Shown here piece by piece: positions 1 to 10,898 of a stretch of 64,000 nucleotides of DNA. The notes beneath the pieces were generated by a model. That model worked only from the letters and a program-made list of their open reading frames with translations. It did not search any database and was not told the origin of the DNA. The DNA comes from Pochonia chlamydosporia 170 (taxonomy: Eukaryota; Ascomycota; Sordariomycetes; Hypocreales; Clavicipitaceae), in NCBI RefSeq assembly GCF_001653235.2, contig NC_035796.1, positions 2,976,001 through 3,040,000 of the forward strand. Direction: 5' to 3'. The stretch's first letter is position 1. Each line of letters starts with the position of its first letter. Position numbers and translations under genes: made by a program.

Positions 1-670
1 TAATTGACGGAAAGACGCTTATGTGTAGAGATTCGATACAGAGTTTGGTGTTGGGTTGCAATGAATGATGTCAGTGTGCAACTTTCAAGTGTTGTGTTGC
101 GCTCAAAGGGTGGATGGATTCAGCTTGCCATGCAACACCCTGGGTCAAGTGACTTCAATGTTTGGCTGCGAGATGGGCCAACATCAGCACTAATGCAGAG
201 AATCGACTATGACCGGCTCTAAGGACAGTGTTTTGATTCATTCAGCGCCCGTGCATTGTCCTTCGTCCTTACATGTCAAGTCCATCGCATTACAAGCGCC
301 GCAAAATATATCCGCTCTCAGCGACAGCTCAATGCTAGCTTGCGTCAAAGAAGCCAAGCGTCAATCCTGTGACTCCTGTGCCAGATTGACCATGCTACAC
401 ATTCTCAGCCCGAACATGGCGCAGCAAGATTTGATGAGCATTGAAGCCCGTTGGTACAGTATGTCAATCGTGTCTTTATGGCTCTTCCAGTGGTTTATTG
501 GCTCTCAACTGTGTCCACAGTGGACTTGTCGCCTCCTGTCCGATCTACGCAACATTGAATGGTCCAACTGATTTCCAATCCATGGGACACACTTCCATTA
601 AACAAATATGTGTTCTATGCTCAACCACCGAACCCACAATATATATTATTTCGAACTTCTGAATTCTCGT
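1..670. other. Intergenic or unresolved left edge
   Basis: No gene is supported here. Plus-strand open frames at 4-222 and 209-571 encode low-complexity-free but unrecognised peptides, start in the middle of nowhere and show no domain, splice or codon pattern that I can defend. The stretch could hold the decayed 3' end of a gene that lies left of the window. The stop codon of the minus-strand alcohol dehydrogenase is at 671-673, so this side is downstream of that gene. Confidence 0.4.
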
Positions 671-1792
671 CTACATTGGCACTAGAACCGCCCTGAAGTG
701 TATCTGACCGCTCTCTAGCCTGTCCATGGCTTCCGTGATCCCTTTCTCGTTCATTGGGAATTTCTCGATTATGGGCTTTACATTGTGAAACGCTGCAAAC
801 TGCAGCATTTGTCGATGTACCCCACGAGATGCCACCAATGCGCCTTGCACGCGGACGCCGTGTAGCAAAAGACCCATGTAAGGCAGGGAAAGATTTCCCG
901 TTGATGCGGACAACGGATATATGCAGGACCTTGGAGCCATCAGAGGCATAACTTTCTCCCACTCTGGTTGAACTGATGTGGTCACAAGCAAACGATTGAT
1001 CAGCCAGCTATCACCACGTACTTGGCTGTCAAGGTCCTTCGATACGAGAAACTTGTGTGCACCCAGTCCTGCAGCTTCTTCTTGTTTCCTGTCCGACCCA
1101 GAGAGAACAACGACACGGCATCCCATCTTTGCAGCAAACTGAATGGCCAAATGACCAAGCCCTCCAACACCCATAATACCAACTGTGTCGGTAGGCTTTA
1201 CTCCTTGCAGAGCAGTATAAACAGTTGCACCACCACATTGGAGCGGCGCTGCATGTTCATCACTTAGAGTCTCCGGAATAGGGTGTAAGAATGCCTCTCG
1301 CCAAATTGCATGACTTGCAAAGCTGCCCTGGTCCACGGTCCTGCTACCGCCGTAAATGGAACGCTCTTTGCAGTATATTTCTGCATTGTCTAAGCATTCA
1401 AGGCAGTGACCGCAGCTGTCAGTTTCATATCCCCAGCCAACTCGATCACCCTTCTTGAGGTACTTGACACCCGGTCCGAGGTCAACCACAATGCCAACGC
1501 CTTCATGTCCCAGCACCATATCTCTCTTCCGCTGGTAGTCAAAGTTAGAACAACAATCAAACAAAACTGACTAGAACCAACTTACATAGTGTAAATCTAG
1601 TTTAAATATTTACAGATTAGTAAACAAGCGATATTGAACGGGCACAGGTTATAGTGGCATACCTGTGCCACAGACACCGGAAGCTGTAACACTGATAAGG
1701 ACAGAGTCGCCTTCAAGCACATCCGGCTTCGTGGTAATGCTTTTAAGCACGCGCCCATCATTTGAGCCTCTAAATACCGTGAAAGAAGGCAT
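671..1792 (-). CDS. Zinc-dependent alcohol dehydrogenase (cinnamyl-alcohol dehydrogenase-like)
   Basis: This is a medium-chain zinc alcohol dehydrogenase, which interconverts an alcohol and an aldehyde with NAD(P)(H). I read three exons on the minus strand: 1792-1663, an 11-bp micro-exon 1596-1586, and 1531-671, giving 333 aa. The model restores the family signature CGTD with the catalytic-zinc cysteine (C41), followed by GHE (H56, E57). The structural-zinc cysteines C87, C90, C93 and C101 and the third catalytic ligand C146 are all present. A glycine-rich nucleotide-binding loop (GVGGLG) lies near residue 180. The ATG at 1792 is chosen because exon 1 supplies the missing N-terminal zinc site. 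Introns are GTATGC...TAG and GTAAGT...CAG. It sits at the left edge of the PKS cluster and could oxidise the omega-alcohol made by the nearby P450; that role is inference. Family call is firm, substrate unknown. Confidence 0.9.
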
Positions 1793-2684
1793 TGTAAGAC
1801 GTATTGGCCAGGTAAGCAAGTTCACCGGCGCCCATACTAAACATTACAGAGTGCAGATCCGAACACCAACACTCAGACTTGTTGCAAGGTTATATATGCA
1901 CAAGTAGCGCCCCGCTTATCAAATTGGCTCGAGTGCCGAATGTGCCGGTTTGTGCAGACACGTACGGAGGAGTGTGTCAGAGACTTTGCCAACGCCGTGG
2001 CTCTGCTGGTCTAGGCGCGTAGTGCATTATCAGTGTGGGCGACCTAAGACACTTGCGGGTTGTGAGCTTAAAATGAACACGGTCGGCAGAATGGCCGAAA
2101 TGACGCTGGTTCCTTAAGTGTTGCTATGTAGTCACGACAGGCCAAGCGCTCCTCTTGATCACACTGTCCATTGTTACTAGGGTCTAGACGGAGGAATACC
2201 AACAGCATGCTGCATTTTCTCAGACTTCCTGCTGGCACCTAACTGAGGGAAGGACAGGAAAATGAGCCAGATTCACCCCACAAGCCTCACAAAGATCGCA
2301 CAAATGTGTCTGCATGAAACCACTTACAAACTAGTTGCAAACTTTAAATCTAATGGTCTAAACCACCCACCCTCAGTCTACGACCCCAGTCTCTAACCGT
2401 TTAAGCAGTCTTACATATAAAATTGAAAACTATGTGTTTCATGTTAGAATTGTTAGAATAATTGTTTTGTTTTCTTCCACGTCAAAATTAACAAATACAC
2501 TGCTAAAATCCGGCTGGAAGAGACATGTACAGGTATATTGCTTAGGTGAAAAACGAACAAACTCTATCCAAGAGAATTAGTACTCGTAACTGGCAGCTCT
2601 CTACTGTTCTCAACAGACATCTAATATCATGAGACTAAGATAGTCACCCAATCAACTGACTGTGTGAGTCCCGTTGCTACAGGG
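1793..2684. other. Intergenic region upstream of the alcohol dehydrogenase
   Basis: About 0.9 kb separating the alcohol dehydrogenase start from the 3' end of the GH16-like pseudogene. Both neighbours are on the minus strand, so the part next to 1793 should hold the dehydrogenase promoter. Base composition turns AT-rich between roughly 2330 and 2640. I see no coding frame, RNA gene or clear repeat. Confidence 0.5.
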
Positions 2685-3315
2685 TTACTGCCAGTAATTT
2701 GACGAGGCCCGAGTTGTAAGGTCCATGGCGACAGTGGGGATTATGCTCTGATCAGTAATTGTCCTAAGCACTTTGCCATCAAAAAAGAGAGATACATGAT
2801 TAGAGCTATACTGAAATGTAGCGTGATGATACGTCTCATCATAGAGATTAACACCTGTATCGACTTTCTCAGATCTCCCGTGGCCACTTTTAGCGCTTTC
2901 GAATAGCATCTGGGTGTTGGTAAAGCTTTGGGTCAGTTGTATACCCAAAGTTGATCTCACTGTATCAATTTTGCGAAGGCCCGTCATCCTAAAGCGCAAT
3001 CCCCCACCAGACAGCCTGTCGTGGTCGGCTCGTCAAGGAGAAGAACGAAGAGAAAGGCCCTGAGGTAAATCGCCAACCAGAGCAGCGGCTTTTACACCAC
3101 ATCTTAGCTGCATTGGGTGGCTGCCCCGAGTGGAGGTTGAAGCGTGCTTTGCCACCCTGGATAACTGGACATGAGTACTCGCATACCCAGTCGGATCGAT
3201 TAAAGGTGTTAAAAATCGTCTCTAAACGATAGGGTGGAACTGTGCGCTGCGAGCTAATGGTATAGGTTTGAATAGAGGGTGCGATAAGCAAGATGCTAAC
3301 ACAACGTATAAACAT
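2685..3315 (-). pseudogene. Secreted GH16-like (concanavalin A-like glucanase) gene, broken
   Basis: A minus-strand relic read from an ATG at 3315. The N-terminus has a short hydrophobic leader followed by a cysteine-containing stretch. The frame is then interrupted by TAG at 2991-2989 and TGA at 2967-2965. Reading through both keeps protein-like sequence going (DDGPSQN, then SEINFGYTTD), after which the frame must shift by one to continue into TQSFTNTQMLF and a C-terminal beta-sandwich-like stretch with YHHATFQY and FFDGKVLRTITD. That last block resembles the concanavalin A-like fold of GH16-type glucanases, and EINF sits where the catalytic E-x-D region would be. The first stop could derive from TGG by a G-to-A change. 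Two stops plus one frameshift make a functional product unlikely. Assignment to GH16 is by motif resemblance only. Confidence 0.55.
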
Positions 3316-4229
3316 CTTAGTTAAGAGAAGTTTAGGTCTTTCAGACTTTAATTACTGTGCTGATAATATTTTTATCTTTCGCGCATTACACAGCAGACTC
3401 TAGATCTTTCCATTTCTCAATATTCTGCTAACTGCAGTCTTAGCGTTTATTACTCGTTCCTAAAAGCACGAGCTAAATAATACCCTAAGAACGTCCCAAT
3501 AAACTAAGCTTTTACTGTGGATGTTATGCCAAATAGTCTTCTAGTTTAACTAGACTAAAGCGCTATTAGGGAAGGTATGCTACCTTCTGCTAATGCAAAT
3601 TAGAATACATTAGTCAAGTAGTATAGCGGCTTTTTTAATATGTTAGCCTCTTAATGTAAGGAAGAACTAAAGCTTAGTTGCTTAACTATTTTGTGTTAAA
3701 TAACATTAGAAACCTATAGAGACTACTAGCTACAGTTTCTGATTCCATTCCCCTAGGTGCCACAGGTTTAATCAGGTTTAACTTCTGATATTTTAGACGA
3801 TTTTGCATGTTATGCAGATCGTGACATGTTTTATTATCCCATTGTGGCAGCCTTTTCGGGGTGCATTCTGGGGTGTTATGTGGACAGATATCAATTGATA
3901 TCTTGGGAAGCTCTCTGGTACTACAGGGAATAGTACTACACTGGCTAATGTATCACTGCTATCGTATTCTAACTGGGATCTTGGGAAGTACCTCGGCTCA
4001 GTCACAAGCTGCATGAAACTTGGCCACTCAGGTGCTAAGCAATGGGGCTTGACCCCGCGTCCGTCTGGTGTGCCGACTTGTCAACTATTATGGTGACGTG
4101 GAGACAGAACCACGGATGATGATTAATTGTGAGGCGGTTCAGCTCTGACTTCTCGTGGGCCAGCCTTGCATCTCTCTCCCCCGTAATTGTTCCTTTTCAC
4201 CCTAGGCAGGACTGTATTGTAAAGTCAAA
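3316..4229. other. AT-rich spacer with RIP-like stretch, then P450 promoter
   Basis: From about 3325 to 3780 the sequence is strongly AT-rich, full of TAA and TAG in all frames and dominated by TA steps, resembling the decayed repeat blocks further right; it may be a remnant of an old repeat. From about 4000 to 4229 composition returns to normal and should contain the promoter and 5' leader of the P450 gene, with a pyrimidine-rich tract near 4170-4200. No gene is supported; the minus-strand open frame at 3793-4014 has no recognisable features. Confidence 0.5.
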
Positions 4230-5861
4230 ATGGCATTCTATCAAAATGTACATCCTGTGCGGCTGCTAGTACTAGTAGCTACTGTCCTGGGTACGGTTGC
4301 ACTCGTTGGCATGGCCATTCGTCGTTCAATAATCCGTCGCCGATTTGCTACCAGCAAAGGATGTCAACCGATTGCTAAATCTTGCAATAGAGACCCCCTC
4401 CTGGGAATTGATATCATGCGTGCTAATCTCCGCGCCGCTAAAGAGCATAGAGCTCTCGAAGTTAGTCGTCAGCGATATTATCAGTTCGGCAACACATTTA
4501 TGTCAAGGCAGTTGCTGAGCCGCGCAATCATGACCGTGGAACCTGAGAACGTGAAAACAATCCTGGCCCTGAACTTTAAGGATTATGGTATTGGGCATCG
4601 TCTAGAGCGATTCGGACCGCTTCTTGGGGCGGGAATATTTGATACTGATGGTGATCATTGGGCAGCATCCCGTGCCCTTATCAGACCAAACTTCACCCGA
4701 GATCAAGTTGCGGACTTGGCAGAGTTCGAAAAGCTGATGCAGGACCTATTTGCGCTAATCCCAAGAGATGGGGAGACGGTTGTAGATCTCCAAGACCTGT
4801 TTTTTCGGTACACAATCGATTCGGCCACCGAATTCCTATTCGGGCAGTCAGTCGGCAGTCTGAAAAAGTCGTCACAATCCGAGCCGGACTTCGCACAGGC
4901 ATTCAACTATGCACAGGAGGCAATTAGAATGCGAAACATACTGGGTCCGCTATCTAGGTTCTACAATGACCCTAAGGCGGATAGATGCAATAAGCTCTGT
5001 CGTGAATTCGCTCAACAGTTTGTTGACGAAGCTGTTCGTGCCGTTCAGGACACTGGGAGTTCCAACGAGAAAGACACCACAACGGGTACCCCTAGGCTAA
5101 CAGGTCAGAAGTACGTCTTCTCGCATGAATTAGCCCGGCGGACATCTGATAAACGTCGCATCTTGGACGAGCTTATGAACGTGTTGCTAGCTGGCCGAGA
5201 CACTACGGCCAGCCTTTTAAGTAACATGTTCTTTATGCTGGCAAAGCACCCAACTGTTTGGGAAAAGTTGCGAAAAGAAATTGGAGGCTTAGATGGTCGA
5301 TTGCCAACGTATGAGGAACTCCGCAATCTCAAGTATCTTAAGTGCTGCATGAACGAATGTAAGACTACATGGCCAACCTATTTTCTTTTCACGCGCACTC
5401 GCTATCTTCCAAGTCTTTGCTAACAACGTTTATTAGCTCTAAGGCTTCACCCAGTCGTACCGGTTAATGCACGTGAGGCATTGCGAGATACAATTTTGCC
5501 CGTGGGTGGTGGCGAGGACGGTCGTTCGCCAGTCTTTGTAGCAAAGGGAACACGGGTTGCATATAATATATATGCAATGCACCGACGCGTGGACTTTTAC
5601 GGCAAAGATGCAGATAAGTTTCGACCAGAGCGCTGGGAAGATGGGCAGCTGCAACCACGCTGGGAGTATCTACCATTTAACGGTGGCCCGCGAATCTGTG
5701 TTGGCCAGCAATACGCTCTTACCGAGGTTGGGTATGTTACGGTTCGTCTGGCTCAGGAGTTCAAGACGCTTCAAAGCAAAGATCCTGGCCCTTGGGAAGA
5801 GTCATTAACGTTAACCCTATGTTCTCGAAATGGTACAAAGGTTTGTCTTACGCCAGCATAA
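4230..5861 (+). CDS. Cytochrome P450, CYP52-like fatty acid/alkane hydroxylase type
   Basis: A class II (microsomal) P450 that should bind the ER membrane through its N-terminal hydrophobic segment (about residues 11-29). Two exons, 4230-5358 and 5437-5861, give 517 aa; the 78-bp intron uses GTAAGA and TTAG and restores the K-helix ExxR as ESLR. The I-helix has AGRDTTA near residue 321. The heme loop reads [12 protein letters not shown] with the cysteine ligand at C464. The [10 protein letters not shown](Y/F)AL form of the heme loop and the I-helix are characteristic of the CYP52 group, whose known members hydroxylate the terminal carbon of alkanes and fatty acids. It stands between the dehydrogenase and the dioxygenase-like gene. 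Acting on the PKS-derived acyl chain is inference. Length is normal and no defect is seen. Confidence 0.93.
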
Positions 5862-6670
5862 ATGGCCCTATCTTTCTTAAACTCTTTGGTAACTAAAGCC
5901 GCCTGTCTTTATATACATTTGTTTGTATTCGTAATTCTCTGTCTTTAAATGCATACACATAGCATTTCGAAGAAAGGGACATGGATGATATTGTTTGTTA
6001 TTTTGGTGACCGGTGACCAAATTACCTGAAAGCTTAACCCTGGGATTCTTGTGGACTATTAAATCCACCTTCATTTGCTACCATATACAAGCCTTCCGCT
6101 GTGACATATGGGAAAGAACAAAAGTTCCTTGGCGAAATGCGGGAGGGGATCAAACCTTGTAAATCCAGCTTAGCACTGCGACCTTGCGTTTGCCAATCTT
6201 TTGCTTTTCTGGTACATACTACCATTATCCCACTAATGCCGAGTTTTCTGACAATGTGATAAATTTTGGCATAATCGCGTCAACGGAAAACCAAGCTTAT
6301 AACTTACCGTTTTAGGTAGGTGTGTAATACATTTGCTTTGATAGGCAGATTGAGTAACAGAGTTGCCTTAAGCATGTCTAGGTAGATACGCTTTTTTCAA
6401 GGTGCTCTATAGTACTTGGTATGATATAAATAGCTGGGACACATAACGTACATATTCTAAACTCAAGTGTAACGTCTTGTGAGTGCTTGTGGGATAGCCG
6501 ATATTACCAATCTGATCGATTACGGTTTTCGTATGTTACCTTGGTTAGTACTCAGTCCTATAAAACAGACAACATAAAGGTTTGCAAGCTCGGCATTGTA
6601 ACACATCCTGGAGGATCCCTTATAGTACGATTAGCATACTGACAATTCTTGAGTCCCCAGAAACCTTACA
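5862..6670. other. Intergenic region with promoter of the dioxygenase-like gene
   Basis: About 0.8 kb between two same-strand genes. A TATA-like TATAAATA lies at about 6424-6431, roughly 240 bp before the downstream ATG, and a second, weaker TATAAAA lies near 6559, closer to the start. The minus-strand open frames here (5877-6225) are unsupported. No repeats or RNA genes recognised. Confidence 0.45.
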
Positions 6671-7820
6671 ATGTACGTCTTTGTAGCCCTAACTACTGTT
6701 CTCGCATATGGCCTCGTCGCGTGTCACCCAGGCGAAGACCACGTCGCGGAGTTGCTAGCACGCGGAGAGTTTCTCCAGCATCACATAGCCAACTTGGACC
6801 ATTGTGCTGCAGATCTCCAAGCTGCTGGTGTCGAGAAGCGCAGCATACAGCGCAGGCTACACACAACAAAGTTGTTACGCGAGAAGCGTGGATTGATTGG
6901 TAGACAACAGGAGGGGAATTCTAATAGCTGGTACGCAATTGAAGAAGATCATGATGTTGTCTTCCGGTCCACGGCGTCTTGTGTCCTAGCTCCCGAGGAG
7001 ATGGTTGGGCCGTACTGCAAGTCTATACTACCCCCCAACGATAATGCAATACTAACCTAAGATAATAGATGTCGCTGGAGAAAGCATCAGGTCCGACATC
7101 ATCGAGAATCAACAGGGCATTCCCATGGAGATCGATGTTCAATTTATTGATGCAACCACATGCAAACCAGCCATTGGCAAATACGTTGACGTCTGGCGTA
7201 AGTACCAGCCCGGACTTTCTCAGTTAAAAGCTTCCCGTCAGCTTACCAACAGACTGACTTATGCAGAGGCTAATGCTACCGGAGTTTATGGTGGCGTAAT
7301 TAACCCAGAAAATGGCAACGGTCCTTCGGACCCAAGCAACTCACGGAAAACCTTTTTGCGTGGAATTCAGAAAACTGATAATGATGGGGTCGTGAAATTT
7401 TCTACAATCTTCCCAGGCCATTACGTCGGGCGCACAATTCACATTCATGTGATGTTGCACCCAAATGCACAACCGTACCCCAATGGCACGATTATTGACA
7501 CTACTGCAGCATACGTCGGCCAGATGTATTTCGACCAGAGTCTTATCAACTCTGTTAGGCGTCGCCCACCCTACTCTCAAAATCGTAATCCACTTACACC
7601 GAACAGTCAGGATTTCATTCTGCAGCAAGATTTACGGCAGGGTGGTAACCCCTTTGTGCAGTACAAGATGATAGGAAGCCGTCTTGAAGATGGTGTCCTC
7701 GCCTGGTTAACATATGGCATCAATCCTGCTAAACGAACTCGTGTAACGCCGGTTGCGACAAGGAGAGGACTACAGCCACGAGAGACATCCATGGTCGCCT
7801 CAGAAATAAAGCGAGATTAG
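6671..7820 (+). CDS. Secreted intradiol dioxygenase-like protein
   Basis: Intradiol dioxygenases use Fe(III) held by two Tyr and two His to cleave catechol-type rings between the hydroxyls. Three exons, 6671-7016, 7069-7197 and 7267-7820, give 342 aa. The first intron is a GC-AG intron (donor GCAAGT) and is the only splice I found that produces the family motif GPYY followed by VAGESIRSDI. The second intron is 69 bp, a multiple of three without stops, so an unspliced frame looks deceptively open; splicing it restores VDVWQANATGVYGG. The histidines lie in HIHVMLH. Residues 1-17 form a signal peptide. The usual ligands (Y of GPYY, Y of GVYGG, two His of HIHVMLH) are all visible. Secreted homologues are common in fungi and often uncharacterised; a role in the PKS pathway is inference from position. 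Confidence 0.9.
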
Positions 7821-7988
7821 TTTTCGCTATCAGTAACAAAGTACAGACAGCCAACTCGGAGCCGGGTAACTGGTCAGATGTCCACAGTTAAACTCTCATT
7901 TAGTCTCAAAGAATTATATTTGGTTGCTCTGGTAAAAATCCAGTTCTCTGTAAAGACCACCACGTATTATAGCTCTAGTCTACCAGTC
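7821..7988. other. Convergent 3' spacer
   Basis: A 168-bp gap between the stop codon of the dioxygenase-like gene (plus) and that of the FSH hydrolase (minus). Both transcripts must end here or overlap. AT-rich, with no strong terminator-like structure that I can point to. Confidence 0.4.
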
Positions 7989-8981
7989 CTAGGACGTGCA
8001 TTGTGCTACTAGATTCAAGGCATCATCCACGGCTAAGGACAATTCTGCGACTGTTCTCTCGTCCCTTGGCAATGTATGCCCCTTGCCATGGTCGAAAAGC
8101 ATCGCAGTTTCCGAATCGCAAACGTTGAAAAGGGCCACTGCTCCGTGGATGTAAGGATCTTTGCTGCCAACGATGTGCAAAGTTGGAATTTCAATGAGAT
8201 GCTCATGTTCGTCAGCTAGGATACACTCAACCCTCTCCCCTTTGATGAATACCGGTGGCCACCCGGAAAAGAAAACACCAAACTTATCGACTTGCGTTAG
8301 CAACAACTTTGGCAGCCTGTAATAGGTTTTATAGAGTCTTACATTCAAACGACGATCTCTACCCTCTTCACGACACCTTCGCTGCTCCTCTAGTATGAGT
8401 GTGGCCGCCACCGTAGCTCCCTCCGAGTATCCAAGTATGCCCTAATAAACAGTTAGTATACGATTTCGGTAAAGAGAATACTTAATGCACGGTCTTGAGC
8501 GCTCAATATACACCATAAACACGAAAAAAGAAAGTATAGCCTACATCAATTTCGGGGTCCTCGTCTATTAACCTGAACAAGCGATCTATCGTGGTGGTGA
8601 CATTCTTGGACGGCCAAGTAGAACCAACAACAAGCTTTCGAATGGAATCCTCGGCCGATTCACCTTCCGGCATGTCTCTGATCTTGAACATCATGTCATC
8701 CAGCGCTGTTATGCCGTCAAAATCGATAAACCTGTACAGCCCGTTATTGCCAAAGTAACTCTCGTAGCCCTCTGGTGGTGTGGCGCTGTGTGCACCATTA
8801 ATCCAGGTAAAATCTAAATTCTTTACGTCGCCAACTGCATTAAGAAAAGGAGCTAGCTGGATACGAAATGTCTGCGCATGCATTTTAACAGTGAGTGACC
8901 TCCCGTATATTGTCTTTGCCACAGGAATGGGAAACTCACATCGGCGTTGCCGTAGGCACCGTGGAGGCAAAGGAGCTTCAT
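7989..8981 (-). CDS. FSH1-family serine hydrolase (alpha/beta fold), PKS-associated type
   Basis: A small alpha/beta hydrolase of the FSH1 family. Family members next to fungal PKS genes (for example LovG and CtnB) are known to release polyketides from the ACP by hydrolysis. Three exons on the minus strand, 8981-8940, 8871-8545 and 8441-7989, give 273 aa. Exon 1 encodes the start MKLLCLHGAYGNAD, which contains the LHG oxyanion-type motif; the large second exon would lack it. The nucleophile is S129 in GYSEGA, with D218 (SKDPY) and H245 (GKGHTLP) completing the triad. Introns are 68 bp (GTGAGT...CAG) and 103 bp (GTAGGC...TAG). Length is usual for the family. It is separated from the PKS start by a 1.9-kb gap on the opposite strand and is the best candidate for product off-loading; that is inference. 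Confidence 0.9.
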
Positions 8982-10898
8982 GCTAGGATATGATGTAGCC
9001 TATGCAAATTTTACACCAAAAACTGAGGCCTATTTTGCAGGATCGTGAAAATGGTGAAGTGAGTTACCAAGAAGGCTCGCTCTGGCTAGCGGGAGCTGCT
9101 ACTTATCGTTCCATTAGTAGGATAATTCTGCACCTTGAGGGGAGGAAATATGGGTATCGATTGCCAATGATGAGTCCTGTGAGAGGTCTCAGACAGGCGT
9201 TATCCGCGTTCATCTAACCACATGTAGTTTGTGAGCAGTAAAATTACACAGTCTCGGCCCTTAAACGGCAAGACTGTTATTCTGGGCCAAGTAGTACCGC
9301 ACCCAGCTGAGGTGTGGAATGCTGCCGAACACAAAACTTTTGGCAAAGTGGCAATATTGAATTACAACTCTGCATCAGCAACGCCGTGTCTTATACGCAT
9401 CAGGAAAGCAATTAGATGCAGTAAAACACTTCTGGCTTTGATAGATTTCAATTGTGATGACCACTATTAACGTGGATGGAGGCGCACTAATACCTGAAGT
9501 TTGAGACATTCAGATGATTGAAGGCGTGCTCTACCTTGTCTCGCACACGCCCTCGCGTCTAGCAAACAATGTGGCGCTATTGCCATAACCAACACATGCT
9601 TATGAGTTGGGCTGAATTCGGAAACTTAAGGAACTTATCGCCTTAGAGTCCCTGCCTACTTTACAATAAACTAGTTGTATATTGTTCTACCCTCACCTTG
9701 TCCGTTTAAGGCAAAAAACATCAGGAACAAGTGTGACAGTGAAAGGCAGTTTGGCACGGTCTCTATATGACGTCAAGGAAGGTATACAGGTCAAGTTTAG
9801 TAGGTCATTATGAGCTAATACTGGACACACATGTGTGATAGGTACAACGCTGTGAGTTTGTTCTCAGCAATGTCTACTATTCACAGCAACGAACCAGGCT
9901 CAGATTTTCAGAATACATGCCTCCATGTAATACAGTGCTCCGGACTAAGGCTAAGCCGCGTACTAGTCACAGACTTTTATGGCATCCTACCAGTATCAGA
10001 CGTATGTTGTCACTTACAGTTGTTGAAAAAAAAAAAAAAAAACACCAGATTGTATCTGGTATATTTTGGAATTATCCACTCGGATATGCTTTCCTTGATC
10101 CGGCCATGTTTGCATCCAGCCTGGCCCCGGCCTAAAACTGCCCTGTATTACTCAGATGAACATTTCATTTTTCATGGACATTAATTCTGTCTCGGCCCTA
10201 CCAGCCAGAGCAACACCCCAGGGCAACCCTGGCGGGCCCATTTAGGACTAGCAAGGGAGGTATCAATGCTGAATGCGGAGCTTTCCTCCGTGCAGGACAA
10301 AGCCAAGTGGGTCATAGGCAGGACATATCTGTGACGACTGGAATGTTCAGAACCATCGCATGGGCGCGTCTTTGGTGTTTTGATGTTCCCGGGATGGTGT
10401 CCGAGCGAAATCGGCATATGTAGACAAGCAAACGCACTAAGATCTGCATCAAAAAGAATCCAGGTGGAACAAAGTATAGCTTCAACCCATACTCGTCCAA
10501 CCCATACAAAATGGTAACTATGAAATGTTCACTCGGTTGGTCTCTGAATCTTCGGCGACTGTGGGGCCAATAAATGCCTGTCAAGCACCGCAGCTAGCAC
10601 AGGCTCGTGATATATTATTCCACTCTATGGCCCCGTGTACTCGCCGAGGAAATCTGGGAAACTAACGAGGGCTAGTGGTGTCCGTATTAATACTTCATCA
10701 CGCAATTTGAAGATAACAAACAAATCAGGAAATGAATCTTGCCACGAACAGCGAAACTCAGAATTACAGTGCAACTTCCGAGAAGCATTAAACAAGACCC
10801 CATGCTAGGAGTAAAAGTGGGAAACGGATGTGTTCTAGGACAGAAGGATTCGAATCGATCGTTTCCATATCTACATTGGCAACATTCATCACACAGTC
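8982..10898. other. Divergent promoter region of the hydrolase and the HR-PKS
   Basis: A 1.9-kb intergenic stretch between two divergently transcribed cluster genes, so it probably carries the shared control region. A run of 18 A lies at 10025-10042. Short open frames (9002-9217, 9231-9470, 9831-10184, 10312-10584) show no recognisable protein character. I could not identify a convincing binding site for a cluster regulator, and no transcription factor gene is visible in the cluster. Confidence 0.5.

Noticed and set aside
4..662. Plus-strand frames at the left edge that might be the end of a transcription factor gene
   Set aside because: No Zn2Cys6 cluster or fungal transcription-factor middle-domain signature can be seen and the frames are separated by stops; I could not build a spliced model.
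10025..10042. A-run considered as the tail of a retroposed sequence
   Set aside because: No element body or target duplication flanks it; a simple homopolymer explains it.
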